A stretch of DNA of 64,000 bases from Membranipora membranacea (Eukaryota > Bryozoa > Gymnolaemata > Cheilostomatida > Membraniporidae): assembly GCA_914767715.1 (NCBI GenBank), contig OU612073.1, positions 13,826,001 through 13,890,000 on the forward strand, written 5' to 3'. The position numbers and the translations under genes were made by a program. The notes under the pieces were generated by a model. It did no database searches. It was not told the origin of the DNA and saw only the letters and a program-made list of their open reading frames with translations. Below are positions 45,590 through 60,100 of the stretch, in pieces (the stretch's first letter is position 1; the number at the start of each line of letters is the position of its first letter).

Positions 45590-48500
45590 ATGGCCTCAAC
45601 AGATAAAGCTAATCGTCCTGCCAAAGGTGTCAGTACAAAGTTTATTGTCAAGTACCTATCAAAGTATTGTGCTATCAGTGTGGAGGATCTGACTAGCCCT
45701 AATGTAAGTAATTTCTATCACCTTCAACTCTCTTCTTATCATATCAATCGCCAGTCCAGTGAGTTACGGTGAGTGGCTAATGAAAACGGGTGGGCATTAC
45801 ACATGACATAGCTTTTCTTCTCCCTACATGTACCGGTAGACACGCCAATATATGGTCTACTCTGTTATGAAGGGTATGGAAATGAGTTAGCTCATTCATC
45901 TCCAAATGTGAGAGGATGTCAGAAGATTATCTCAGAGACTACTACTACCTACGTACTAGCAAGGAGTAACCCCTGTTACTCCTTGCTATTGTACTAGTTT
46001 AATTGTAGCCGTATCTACTACCTGACTTTGTTGTCCTCTGTATGATTGTATCCAAAGACAGTAGTAACTCGTGGTTGCACCATGGTCAAAATTAAGGTTA
46101 GCTAGCCAGGGGGGCAGAGTAGTCGGGCCCGGCGGTCTGGTTGCCTTCCTGATTTGCTTTTGCATATGAAGAATGGAGTGAATGATGCTCGAGTCTGTAG
46201 GCTATTGGAGGCTATGTCGGTGAGAACTAGTATGGCAATCGGATAGTAGGTTTTACCTATTCTCTTGCCTGCTGAGCGTTAGTAGATTTTGCTGGTTTTT
46301 GATGTCCAGCTGGCCAGTGTTCCTTATCAGCCCAAGGGCACGATACATTACAAAGACAGTTGGGTGGCTGGCCTGCTATTGAACTGAAAGTGCAACATGA
46401 CAGCCATCATAGACAATCTGAGGAACCTGGTTTAGATGCAGATTCAGCAATAAGTCTGCCTTGTGAAAACCAATAACTCATTTATTCGGCTTTAGCTTCC
46501 CGGGTTAAGCTCCTAGTAAAAGAAAGGTTCTTTAACAAATCTGCCTGATGAGTTTCCTATCCATATTTTAAGATTGATAACGCGCGATTATTATTCTCCA
46601 ATATCCCGATATTGATAATGATAAATGTTAACAGAGGTATTCAATTTTACTACTGTTCAGTATTTACCTACTGCGCAGCGATGTAGCCATTCAACAATGA
46701 ATAAAAAAATACAACTTTATTCATCGATCACTCAATAAACTCCCTCTTCGGGGGTTCATTGGATCACTTGTGTCTAGTTTTTTTTTCTAACATCTTCTTG
46801 TCAATATTGTAGCCTGAGAGAACCATGGATATATTTTGGAACATATTATGTCACATACACGGTGAAGATAAGCTACTTGAGAGCATGCGGGTAAGACCTC
46901 AGCCTAACATGAGACTGTTTGAGGCTGTTCGATATTGTACCAGCTCTTCGTCAGCAGTTAATTATCTCTTGTCAAGATGATTTTTTGCTTATTATATTCT
47001 CTCTTGTCAAATCAATTCTGTTATAAACAAAATACGAGCTTTGACTGCGCTAACTGTTACCACATTTCAGCATTTAGAGCTTTTCAAAAGCTGTTGATGA
47101 GTTACTGACATCTTCAATTAAATTTGAAAATAAGTCTTTCCCTTATGTAAGATGTGGCACTATATTTGTCTCATTTGAAATTATTTTTCAGGGAAAAGAA
47201 GCTAAGAGACTTTTGTTGAGTCTACCAATGTGAGTATTGCTTATCCATCACCATGAAAACTCTAGGGTGTTATTTCACAGCCAAAATCACTAACTGAATG
47301 CTCACTCAATAGAGGAGCAAGACCTGCTATTGGACAGTTGATGGCGTCCATTTAATCAAGCATGTTAGTGTCTTGCTCCCTTGTTGACCTGCTAGGGTCT
47401 TGTTCACAAAGTGCTCACTCATTGATATAACTATATACATTCTGAGTGAGTGATTCTGGGATGAATTGTCTATTTGGAAGATCATATGATCTTACTTGTC
47501 AGTTTAGCTCACCTTTGGTTCCAGTGGAAGGCTGAAGTTTCTAACTCTTTCTGACAGGAGTTATCTGTCCAATTTCTTTATAAGTCAGCTACCCTGATAT
47601 TATTGTAATAATTGATCAAAGCTGCTATAGCCTTTTATTTGTTTCAACATTTATTGACAACCATCTTTATCATTAAATGTTCTTCCGTGCCAGAGGAAGC
47701 AAAATAAAAAAACATAAAAGAAGAAAAATGGAAGCCATAATTTGACTTTTATTTTACAACAGACGTGCACTGTTAGATAGACTGCCATCAGCTGTAAAGT
47801 TAAATCCTCCGTTTACTATGAGAGATTTAGTATATCCAGCTAAGGAGAGACTTGTTATAATATATAGTACTCTTATTAACTATCTAAAAGTCATAGAAGA
47901 GCAGGCTCATATAAGGTAAGTGTAGCCTATGATGAGGATGTTTTATAGCACAGTCTTACCTTTGTGTCAAAATCAAACTGTGTATATCTGTTGTTATGAA
48001 AGCATTATATCGAGCCCTCTGTTTATCCTGGTATGTCCAGATAACAAATTATGAGAATTGGGCTTCTACTTCAGTAGAAAGTGATGGTAGTAGGTGGATA
48101 TACAGGTCTTAGTTCCCCTAGTTTTAGATTTCTTCCGCAGTTGCATTTACTTTTCTGTGCTCCCATACTGTGACCTGGATCATATCTGCTTTGGTCCTTT
48201 GGATGTTAAGTGCACCAGTTATAGGTGCTCATACCTTTTGGTTGGATCATTGAAACAAATCATCATTCTCACCACCCCAAAGAGATATGCTCATGACAAA
48301 AATTACCTCCATGATTTCATGTTGGCCAAGTTTGTTTTTTGTTTTTTTTTGTATGTGCTTTAATTTGCTGTCAGTACTGGTGAAAGCAGATGAGACAGTG
48401 GTTACAATTGGTAGGATAAAAAGTGAAATAAAACTTAGACACATATTGCTCTGTTTAACCAAGGAGTATTTTACTCCTTGGTTTAACTATGTGAAAAGGT

Positions 48501-51500
48501 AAAAAGTGAGAATATTTACAAAAAATTACAAGTGTATAAGATATCATGACTGTGCCTGAAGTGTTAGAATATTGTGTTATATTCAGAGAGAAGGTTATAC
48601 ATGAGAAGGAGGAACTGATACACCAGGAGGATAACATTCAACATGATATCGTAGAGACTGTCGAGAAATGTCGGATAGAGGAAGCTAAATTCCAGTCTAA
48701 TGTGGAAAAGTGTAGTAAGGTGGGTAGGCTGTCACATTCACTGCGGGACTATTAGATAATGAAACAGATTGGTTGTGTGGATTCTCCTTCATGCATGTAC
48801 TAGAAGAGTAAATATTAGCTAGGGTTTAGCTTAGCCAGTAATATCTAGCGTGTTGGGCCTAGAGTGATACCGCCCCTCCCTCTTTTATAAAGACATCCTC
48901 ACTCTATATATATACTGTAAAGTCCACCTCTACCCCAAAACTGTCACATGTAAATAAATCCCACATAGGACAGTCTCAATGTCGAGTCAGCTGATCTGTT
49001 AGTTAAAAAAATATTTGTATAATATGGCAAATAGCCATTTGGTTTATCCAGGAGTTGTTTGGTATGACGATAGTACAAAGGTACTCTCATGTATCCCTCA
49101 GTGATGTAATGTCTTCTCTCTCTTAGCTACAAGACCAGTATCTGACTCTAGAGACTGTGAACAGTCAGCTTAAATCTGAAGTCGAGAAAATCACTCTCGA
49201 AGTGGAGAAGAAAAAATCTACCATACAGAATGAAAATCTCAAAGAGGTACTCGCTGGCTGTATTTAAGCTAATATCAATACCCATAAGTCTAATCTAGTT
49301 ACTACAGCAACGAGTCCCAATATGATGAGCTCTGTTTGTGATAACTGATAATTGATGGAACAGCTCAGATCTTCACCCAATCGCCACAACAACATTTACC
49401 ATATCTCCTAGAGATTCTATAACTAATACAGTATAATAGTTTGCATGATATCATCAAACTTCCTATATATTGTCAGACACAGTTAAGGGAGAGAATAAAG
49501 AAGGTGGATGACAGGATAGATTTTCTTGAGATAAACACTCTACCTCCTAAAGCTGAGTTTGATGAAAAACTTAAAATGGTCGTCTCTGAAGTACAAGAAC
49601 TCAAGGTAGATGGTATAAAGATGAAACAAAACTTATAAATTCAAAATATGTGTAGTTATACAAGTTTGTACTCATTCAATCACTTTCACCCTGGGTGGGG
49701 AAAGTGGCTGATAATGTAACGCTACTACCAGTCATATATCCCGGTACAGTTTGGTCGCTTAAACAAATTTGTTACAAATCATACTAACTTTATGTGGACA
49801 TCAATCTATATCATATATAGTGTACCTTGTTGTTAATGTCTCTATGGCTCAGAGAGCATCAAGTCTCAGCCTTGATTTGTATCCATGAGTATATCAAATT
49901 TAGGAGTTCTCTATATATACATAGATCTGCAGCGAACCCACCCTCCCTGGCTACACAACAGAATGAACTTAGTTTTCAGGGGTTATGTGCCCTTTTGCCA
50001 AGCAGGGGCAACTCTTAACATTTTTTATTACAATGGCCAGCTATATTTATATGTATTTATTAACAGGGTATCACTGCATGCCAAATTATCGTATAGATTT
50101 AAAGCCATTGCAGTATAAAACCTGTTTTGCTTGACCCAGAATATGACCTTATTTAATGGTATTAATAATAAGCTAGGTTTCTTGGCACTATTTTCTGCAT
50201 ACAAGTCACTTGTTATAATACTGGCTGAAGAACACACACCCAACTTATCCGGTCTAAGCTAAATAAAATTGATTTCTGAAAAGTGCATAATCCAACCAGG
50301 AAATGCTGTATAACTCCCATCAGCACTATCATCATAGGGATGAAGAAAAGGGAGATTATCTATACAATAGTGAAGAAAAGACTTCATTATGATAATTCAT
50401 GGTGGTGGTTTAACTCACAAGGTCTGTCCCAAGACTGATGTATAATGCAGCCACCACATTCAGGCCAAATTGTGCTCAGCTTATGTTTTGATTTGATTTT
50501 GAATAATACAGTTTATTAATGTAAAATATGATTAAATTTGTAAAATGTATTATTTTTTATTATGTGTTATTATTTATGAAAATATTGCAGTCTGACTGTG
50601 AGCAGAAGAGGCAGCTGGTACGAAGTCTGAAGAAGAAATTAGAAGATAAAGAATCGGATCAGAGGAATTCTAAGTTTGCCCTCAATGTACTTCTCAAAGA
50701 AACCAGTGACCTGCTGGAAAGGAATAAGTATGACTTAACACTCTGACTCATTAAATCGAACAGCCAGACACTTTTTTGTTTGAGATGAATTATTAATTAA
50801 CCTCTTTGACGATGGACTGTCTGTAGCATGATTCTATCCACAATAGTTTCTCCAGATACATACAACAATCATGCAGAAGACAACAGTGAGCCTGCAAGTA
50901 CAAGATCAATTCCAACTCTACCTTATCTTAAATATACAAACTCTGCGCCAGTTGCTGGTAGTGGCACTCAGCCACCCATCTCCACTCCATCGACCTTCGG
51001 TGTTCTGGTGCAAAACTGGGATTTCAAGTTCTCAAAACTAAGAGGCAAAAAGTCTCAATGACAGAAGAACTAATTTTGATTACCAAACAAAGTATTTTAA
51101 TACAAATACCAGAAGCCAAATACTTTTAGCTGCAAATTTCCCGAAACCCAAATAAATAAAACTACATATTCAATGTCTGTTACATCTTGATTTTACCAGG
51201 AAGTCGATGGATGAGTGTGAGGAGTTACTGCTAACTCTACAGCCAGCAGTCAGACAGGCACAACTCCAACTAATGGAGTGTGAGAAGGAGTTATCCTCTC
51301 ACCAGTTAGCTTATCAGGCTGAGAAACAGGGTATAACACAGAGGATAGAGCAATATACACAGAGTATTACTGAGTTTGATATGTGAGTTATAATAAAAAC
51401 ACATCACTTATAGTATATATCATAGATCCTGGCAGTTACCAGGGTGACAGTCAGTAAGTTTATTTACTGCTCAAGCTTGTTCAATATGTTTATGTTATTG

Positions 51501-53599
51501 TTCTGGTTTGGAGGGGGGGTTCTTTCCAAAAGAATGAGCCAGGCTCTTTTAGTTAAATCACTTTGCCAATAACCTGTATAGGTGTGAAAGATTTGAGAAA
51601 CAGTCATTCTAACAGGTCTTTTTCATATCAACATTCACTTCGGTACATCGCACTGTTGATTTTAGGAGGAACCAAAATACAAACATAACATAACATAGAG
51701 TGATAGGAGATATATTTTGGCAGTATTTAATTGGAAGGTTCCCAGAATTTACATAAGTTCTCTTTAAATTGTCAGTTGGTGGTCAACTGGATGCAAGAGC
51801 GTAGATAAAAGCCATCAGTACCAAACTGTGAATTATCAATGTAAAATGCCACAGCGCTACTAGTTAAAGCACTTTAATTGTGCCAGGACAGCTGGTAATG
51901 CATTCCATTATCTCCACTTTCCCAGGTGGTTGATTATGAAATGCTACTACCAGCCATCCTGGCGTTTTTTAAGTGCTCCCCTAAATGCTTCTTCACATGA
52001 ATATCTTCTAGCATTGAGTAATCTTCCTCATCCTTATGATGCGGGATGTGTTAATCGATTGGTAGAATTGTATGATAGACTTTTCCTCATTCCTAATGGA
52101 AATCTAATAACATTCTGGTTTAGTGCGCCACCCTTAATATTTTGCTTCATCACTCCCATTACTATTAAATTTCCAACATGATCCTGGACTGCCTACTACC
52201 TACTGGTTAATTAAATAAGTAATGAGTCATAAATTACTATGTTACAATATCACATGAATTGTATGGGTATTGCTCAGACATGGAAGTTCTAGTGCATGGA
52301 ATTCCAGATGAAACGTTATCTTAGGTGTTATAGGTGCTGCATCACTTCCAATCCCCATTTAATGTCCATCATGTTCTGAAACTGCCTACTCTTTAATTAA
52401 AATTTTACTATGTCATAAAATTCAAAGGTTGCATGATTATTTTACGATATCATGTGAGTTTGACGACGGTTGCTCACACATGGAAGTTATAGTATGTGGA
52501 AAACGTCATCTTAGATTTATGATGGTCAGCATTAACATCAGCAGCAAAGTTCACACATGTGACACATAATCAACTTCCTTATTACTTCGGTTATCAACTG
52601 AAAGTCCGCTTAGTAACTGTGTGAGAAGTATGTCACCCTGTACACAAATTGAGACAGCTGGGAAAGCAGATAGTTTATGGGAAGAAACAAATTGGCGTAA
52701 CATCGCAATCAAAACAACAATGAAGTCCTTACAAGTTCTCACCCTCCCTCTTCTAACATCTCACATTGATGTACATGTACACGTTTTGCATAGAATAACT
52801 GGGAGTTTTCTCCTCAGATTTTGTGATGGGATAACTCTTCATATTACACGGATAACCTCCCTGGTGAGATCATGTTGGAAACTAGCGATTGAGAAAAATC
52901 AAATACAGGATCTTGTGTTGTTATTTATACCCTGGTTTGCACTCGATGTGACCCTTGATGGTGTTACATGCAGGTGTAATATTACACAAAGCCTATCCTT
53001 ATGTGTTTATAACACTGTTATATTGTGGAACTTGACTCGTTACATAACAATTACTTAACTTGACGCCTTAATTTCTGTAGCTTCTCCTATGTCACAATAT
53101 GTTTTAAAATCCTTATTATGACTGATCAACCTAATGGATGATATCATGTGACAATAGTTAGGGAATAGTTTGGCTCTGATTCAACTGCGTGCATTTTGCC
53201 TAGAGTGATATTTACCTCACAAGTAGGCCAGCAGACATTCTCTCCTATCATATCGATTGAGTTTCAAATGTATCATGTAAACTTTTGTCACTTTTGTCAA
53301 CATTCTTAGTCTTTGTCTGATGACTTTGTCCTTTTGACCGTTTTAGAGCTAAAGAAGAACTAGAACGTAACAAACTGAACCTCTCACAATCCGTCACACA
53401 ATTGGAGAAGAAACTCGCGTCTGTAAAACAGCAGATGGATGCTGAAGTCAGAGCTTGGGAGAAAGTTTTGCATACAGAGAAAAAAGGCTGGAATCATTTA
53501 CAAATGCTCAAGTCAGAATCCAGTAGGAAGGCTAAGGGGCAAGGAATTCTTACCACTAATCATGACTCAAACACAAATGTCTCCTCACCGGAACACTAA
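45590..53599 (+). CDS. NUF2: NUF2-like kinetochore protein (about 445 aa)
   Basis: Exons: 45590-45703, 46813-46890, 47192-47229, 47763-47915, 48587-48719, 49127-49246, 49477-49605, 50591-50727, 51200-51382, 53347-53599. All junctions keep frame. NUF2 is a subunit of the NDC80 complex that links kinetochores to microtubules. Its fold is an N-terminal calponin-homology head followed by coiled coil. Here residues 1-125 show the head signatures: FIVKYLSKYCAISVEDLTSP, then DIFWNILCHI, then the DLVYPAKERLVIIYSTLINY block (family: DLL-P-kR...INF). Residues 130-420 are charged heptad-like coiled coil, with breaks at a Pro pair (LEINTLPPKAEF) and at LTLQPAVRQ. The length is close to human NUF2 (464). 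Sequence similarity is low, so another CH-plus-coiled-coil protein is the main alternative. Confidence 0.72.
49700..49766. repeat. Partial copy of the palindromic element family
   Basis: Shares tggctgataatg, gctactaccag and cgcttaaac with the right arm of the palindrome at 14481-14596. Only one arm is present. It lies in an intron of the NUF2-like gene. Confidence 0.6.
51869..51976. mobile_element. Palindromic element, relative of 14481-14596
   Basis: Imperfect arms run from GCACTTTAATTGTGCCAGGA to TCCTGGCGTTTTTTAAGTGC. Both arms have the ctggta and ctactaccag words seen in the THADA 3' copy, and the centre is ccaggtggttgat. It is more diverged than the 14481 copy and lies in the last intron of the NUF2-like gene. 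Confidence 0.7.
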
Positions 53600-54163
53600 T
53601 TGCAGATCCTATTTTTAACTAACTTTTTATAGTATGTTTCAGCATCATTAGAATCATAAGACTGGTAATATTATTGTCGAATAGTTTTATTTAGCACCAT
53701 AATACTCTTCGTGAAATTGGTAATTAAACAGTGAAAAATGGTGAAATACAATTGTGGCATTGTCTCAGATCCACTCGGATCATTAATGTCAAAATGTGAA
53801 GTCTTATACGTACAAGAAGATAGAAAAAAATGGTGACAGAGTTGAAACTAAAATTGTTACTATTTACACGTTGTAGTCGTTGTCACTTGCTAGATGAATG
53901 GCATGGCTGATTTAGACACTAGAGCTATTGCATGACAGTCAATGAATGGGTTATTTTTATAGAGAAAGTTACTGTATAGATATAAGGAGTTTGATGACTT
54001 GATTCCATTATGACCTTCCTTTGAATGTTTGATAACAAGAGTTTATAATACCAGAGGTATAAATGTATAATAAATAAAACAGGATTGAGAGTTAGTAAAA
54101 TATGAAGAAAAAAAGTTAAAAACTATATATATAATGAGAAAAAGGCAACATTGGTGCAACAAT
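53600..54163. other. Spacer between convergent genes
   Basis: 565 bp separate the stop codons of the NUF2-like and ARHGAP20-like genes. This should be 3' UTR for both. No coding signal is seen. Confidence 0.5.
54069..54074 (+). terminator. Possible poly(A) signal of the NUF2-like gene
   Basis: AATAAA about 470 bp after the stop codon and 90 bp before the convergent gene's stop codon. The two transcripts may therefore nearly meet or overlap. Confidence 0.4.
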
Positions 54164-57100
54164 CTACACTAGGGATTCACCACCCAGACTGTCTATTAGA
54201 TCTGGTTTGCTGGCTTTTCTGTTCACGGCGACCTTGTAGGGAGGAGGTCGAGTGGGTCTGTAGAAGGAGTTAGCTAGACTGGCAGAGCTAACACTAGCCT
54301 TACTGGAGGCAAGTGAGCTTCCTGGCTGATAGAAAATATTATTACTGCTAGTACTAGTGTCTGTGTGTTTACGAGGGGGTAGTTTGGTAGATGAGGCACG
54401 CTTGATGACAATTCTCTTGTCACTTGTCTTGACCACGCCGATAGTGTTATTGTTATTGTGTAGAGTAGATATAAGATTAGTTTGTGAGTTTGAGCTAGTT
54501 ATTGATTCAGTGTCTGTAGTCATACCGTCTGCGGCAATGCTTGGACGTACAATGTCACTTTTCCCTTGCTCGAAAAGTTGCACAGATTTGGCGTAGAGCT
54601 GTTTTGCTCTGGCACTATTTACAGTTTGTTTGATTCTCTCAATCTCCGACACTCTCTCGACTGCCTTCTCGTAGGGAGGAGGTCGGTTTGGTCGATACTG
54701 TGAAGGCATTATGGGCATTTTCTCAGCCATGCTAGCGACCATATTGACGTCAGCTGTAGGTACTCTTTGCCTGCGTTCTGAGCGACCGGTGTAGGAGGTT
54801 GTGCGGGTGATTCTGGGAGAGCCCGTACTTGTGTTTTTAGATTGTTGAGCTCGCCTCAGTGCAGCACTAGTCAAACTGCTGTGAATGACTTCATCATCAG
54901 TGTCAGTTTGAATGATCACAGATGGGTCAGTCTTAACTCGCATCAGCTCCTGGATTTTCTTTTTCTCCGCCTCTTCAGACTTAATTTTACGATTGAACTG
55001 TTGTAAGAAGTCTGTGGGTGCGTGGCCGCTCTCCGACTCCAGAAATCTAGGAGCTGAGATAAGTCTACGGGTGATTGGTACAGCGTCTATAGCCAACGCA
55101 TCATCACTGGAACTGGAGCCTTGCTGCAGGGACGAGTTAGTACTGGACTTGAGTAGTTTACTTTTAGTCCAATCATCCGTTTTCATATTGCTGAAATAGA
55201 CAATAATTACATTATTTTGTGAACTTGCCTAATACGATTGTTACATTTGGAGCAGACGCCCTTACATAGATGCAATTGATTAACTTCAAAAGGCAGACTG
55301 ATAAAAAGTGCACTGGTATTGATAATCTGAATCAAGACAGCTTCCTTTAAAAGCCACTAGAAAGGGAAGACTATGTAGCAACAGTACTATGTGAAAAAGA
55401 TTTTGGCCATTATGAATTAACAATTGAGAAAACTGTCTAAAAAAATCTCAATGGGGAGACTGATTATTCACAATTAAGGCGACATGTGCAGTCATTGGTA
55501 TCCTTTGAATTTGAAAAGTACAAATCATTTCCATAATTAACAAAACTTTCTTTAGACAGTTTGGATAGAAATAGACATATTTCAGCGACATGTCTAATGA
55601 TAATTAGGTGGTTTGATAATCTCAGGAAATTAGTTTGCCATACCTAATGGATTTCTCTGAATCACTGCTGGAATATCCAATCTCTTGATTAGAAGGTGAC
55701 TCTCCGTCATTATATCTGCTTGCTAGAGATGCTAGTCGTTCCCTTAGCCTCTCATTGCCTTTTGGTTGGCCCTCAGCCTCTTTATCATAGCAAAGATGGC
55801 TACCGCTCTTAGATTTAGTCAACAAGTAGTTGAAACTGTCATTGATCTCCACGTACTCATCATCACAATTGAGTGAGTCACTGGATACTTGCGTCTGCAG
55901 ATGCATCATAGCAGACGGATGGTGTCTGCTCACATTTTGTGTAAGTGAGTCACATGATTTAGACTTGATGATCTGCTGCCGTAGTGAGTGGTCGTCTGAA
56001 TGATTTCCATCCTCGTGTGGATCGCTTAGTATAAGACCAGAGTCCCGTGAGCACGATGAGGGGGACATCTGCGTAAGTCCACCCCTAGGTGCCTCAGTGT
56101 CTGATAGTGATTCTAGTGAGTCATTATATGGTGTATGAATACGATCATTAGCTTCTTCAAGTTCGTCTTCGCTGTCAACAGGAGCGATAGGGGGATGGCC
56201 GAACATATCCAAAATGTTTTCACCGAATACTGAGATGGCATTGTCTATTAGATACTGAACGACTTGAGGTACAGTTTTACTGGAGGCTTCTTGTTCGGCC
56301 ATTTCTGTTGATTCATTCCAGAGAAGACTAGGACCGAGGCACACAGCCAGGTTGTAAGATGTCATTAGGTTATCCTCCGATCTCTGATTTATGTGATGTA
56401 AGATGCAGATAATATACCGCAGCAAGAGCTGATTACCACTGGGCATTTTATCAATAATCCTATAAGGAAAAAGAATCACAACATTAGCTAATTACAACAC
56501 ATTTACCCCAGAATTCCAGGGAACTGAATCAATTTTCAATTTGTTTGTAGTTGGCCAAATGTGCCACCAAGAATTTGATATTATTTCATGGATTTTATAA
56601 GCACTGTCATAATGTGACATACTGACACTTCACACAAAAAAGATTAATTTCACTGACGACTTAGCATGCTGACACCGTATAGGCCACAACATTCCAGATA
56701 TCCTTGGCCAGTATCCAGAGGCAATAATATGAAAGAAACAGTTATGAAACCCGGGAACTGAAATAATTCTCTCTGTTTCATGGAAAGAGGAACATGTTGG
56801 ACTGTATAGCTTGTTAGAGGACTCACTTTTGTAGGTTTAGTAGTTTCTCGTCGTCTTTGGTTAAATCTATTGCATTAGACCACTGATTGTACATATCTGA
56901 ACAGCACAGCTTTCCTGGCAGCTCACGAAGAAAAGTCTGTAAAATAGATTAGTGACAAACATGAATTATTTGTGTTTTTTAAAAACAACATATACAGGGG
57001 AGACAATTTAATATCTTATGACTAGCATTTTTTTACTTTGTTCATGGAAAAAGTCGAAAGCCATTAGTTTTAAATTTATTGCAGATACTGGTGGCCTGCC

Positions 57101-60100
57101 ATTATCAGCCCATCATTACCTGACGATGTAGTGGAAGCTAAATAGAAGACTTCCACTTCCATTATTTAGTAAGGAGTTGATTGACTTCTCTAACTTTGGG
57201 AGGGACTGTGTGTTATGTGAATAGTGGCGACTGTAGAGGAAGCTTCAAAATTTGGAGGGTCAACAGACTCACTCATCTCAGACATATGGTGTAATAGATC
57301 AGTGAATTAATTGATATCTCACACGACATTATCACAAAGAGTGTGAGTGATTTCTGACGGCTATTCTGTTTTCATTGTAATCAGTTTACACAAACTTAAT
57401 GAGAAAACTTGGCAAAGTGTTGAGGGACTTCCAATTGAGAAGAACACAACAATTGACTTGCTGAAACTTTTCCGATATTTCGTCTCGGCCAAAGCCTGAT
57501 TTGTTATAATTCAGTCCGAGCGTTTTGTTTTAAGCTAATAGGCATGTCTAATTACAAATAGTCCAAAATTCGATCTCTGATCACTACTCAATAGCCCCGG
57601 GTAGATTTATATTGAAGCACTGTATTGACTTATTACACAAGTGATCCAATGTTACCAATGCTGCTAATGATAAAACAAAAGGATATTCCCTGAATAATTT
57701 ATGCTCACCCAAAATGTATCACAATGCGCATTGCATAGAAAAGGTGGAGTGATTTTAGTGAAATTTATGCATCAAAAGGTCTGAATTTTCTCAAGGTATT
57801 TACATAAAAGTGAACATGTGAATGTCACAAACGACCCCCAGTTTCCGCAGTGACCAGTTTCATGGATACATGCTGGTGAGCTGAGTCAGATTGCACCTGT
57901 ATCATCAGTGATGATCTCGGTATCTGACATTTCCTCAATTATATATTCCCCTTTAATCCTACCATTCAACCCAATATATAAAACCCACTCTATAAAACAA
58001 TATCACACCCATGCACCAGCAAAACACCAGAGAGGAATTTTGATGGCTTGTTTTGTTTCAGTTTTCGGCAGAAGACACAGGCTATGGACTAAGTTTTAAT
58101 GGCAGTGTACTGCTCGAGGAGGTACTGGTACCTCGAGCGATGTTTTATGTGGTATTGATGTTATACATGTAGGTAGTAAAATGACGTATACGCTGACATT
58201 ATCAAACAACCAGCTACTGGGCATCATAACACAGCCGACACCCTGCAACAGCTAATTCCCTACGTGCCATAACAAAACATTTAGCAGTTCAACTCTAAGT
58301 TGGGAGAACTACAAGCCTCCCAGCTGTGAAAGCTTTAAATATTATCGTGTCTGAATACTCAACAGAAAACGGGGCTCATATCCTCTCGGTTGAGTTTTAC
58401 GTCTGAGTTATCAGTTTTTCATTGCTAGCAGGGTTCAAAGCTGGGAGGTCTGCAGTATAAATGCTATAATTATTCCTAATATAACCGAGATCTGTAAACC
58501 GCTTTTCTATATTTGATGAGCGGTTACAGATCTACTCTCTAAACTTCAAAGGATAAGAATAGCCAGCCGATGCTCATAATCTTCTCATCTCATGACGTCA
58601 TAGGCATCACCCTCAGATGCCCCTTGAGAAGAGGGGTGAAGACGAAAAAGTGATAGCAATTTGATAACCAGTTTTATTCGAAGGTCTTCCATTTTAATTA
58701 AACTCCATCACAGTCAATAGCCACACCAAACAATAAGTTCTGATAATTACCTTGAGTATAGATGCAAACAGAATTCCATTGTAGCAGCCTTTGCACCAAC
58801 CCTCCGGCTCCGTCGAGTTCATTATATTCACCATTTCCTGACAGCGTTTGGCATTAGATGGTTTTCTGAATATCTCCGTAGTGAATGGCCCGTTGTTATA
58901 CAGGTTTTCTAGGAGCTCCTACAAGTACAGACAAAGAGTTCAATATCCTCTGGTCTCACCATAGGCAAAACATTGTCTATGGGTCTAACAAAGTCCTCTA
59001 ACATACAGCTATCTTGTAACAAGGTAAACCATCATTTTAACGTAGAGAGGATTTTTCAATTACATTTTTGTGCTTTGTTCCTCATCAATTAATGCATTTG
59101 TCAAGAAGTTGACAGAAGGTCAAATTCTACAAATTCCACTGAGCGAGAAAATTTTGCATCCGTGTAAATCGTAAATATAGCAGGCTCGAAACGTGCAACG
59201 TGAGAAACATGTCTCTGTGACAAGTCTGGCAGTCTGTGCTGACAGATCAAACACCACAGCTGTTTCACAACATTATAAAATCTTGTAACAAGCCACAGTG
59301 GTATGCCAAACTGCTGACATATTGAGGTTTTGTTCACACTGTCAACCTATCACAATGGATCTAGTAAAAAAAAGCCAAAGCCCCCTTCCTTGCGAAATTG
59401 GAGCCAAACCCAAAAAAGGGAGAAAAACAATCCAAAGTATAATGGTAGTTTGAGGTTACTGATGTACCCAGATGGGTTTATATCAGTCATTAATCATATT
59501 TGAATTGGTCAACATCAGCCAAAAATAGCGAGTAGCTGACAGTCATCACAACAGCCAGGTTACATCCCAAAAACAAGACAGGATCTTCGGATCGAAAGCA
59601 TCTCTGAGGGATTTTGTTTTTTGTTTATTTTTCTGTTTGCAATTAAAAAACCATCGTTGACAGCTTTGTTGACAGTTCCCTGTAACATGAAGCAAACAGG
59701 CAGCGGTGGGATTGAGTCATAGATGGGTCCATGAATCAGTTTTTTGCAATTCGATTTGCTCTCAAGAAAAGATAGAAATCTGGTTAGCTTATTTTTGTTT
59801 GGCATGAGTTCTGTGAAAAACCCTTGAATTTCTCTTAGAAGAGCTGCCAAAACGTCAACAAGACTTATAATGAATCAGAGTGCCTGGAAAATCATGTTAC
59901 TTTTTTCTAAACAAACCATCAAAAATGGAGCAATTCATAAACAATTACCGCTGTTTTTGAGGTTTTTGCGCCAGAAACAAGAAAGTTTCCTGCTTTGAAA
60001 TTTTATACAACATCATTAAACTCGAGTTTATCACACAAATCCATCAAGATTGACAAGGACATTCTGTTGACCTCAGTCAAGAGTTCCACACTAAAGCATT

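Noticed and set aside
50828-51061. Pro/Ser-rich ORF in an intron of the NUF2-like gene
   Set aside because: The flanking exons join in frame without it, and it has no clear acceptor in the right phase. An alternative last exon is possible but unsupported.
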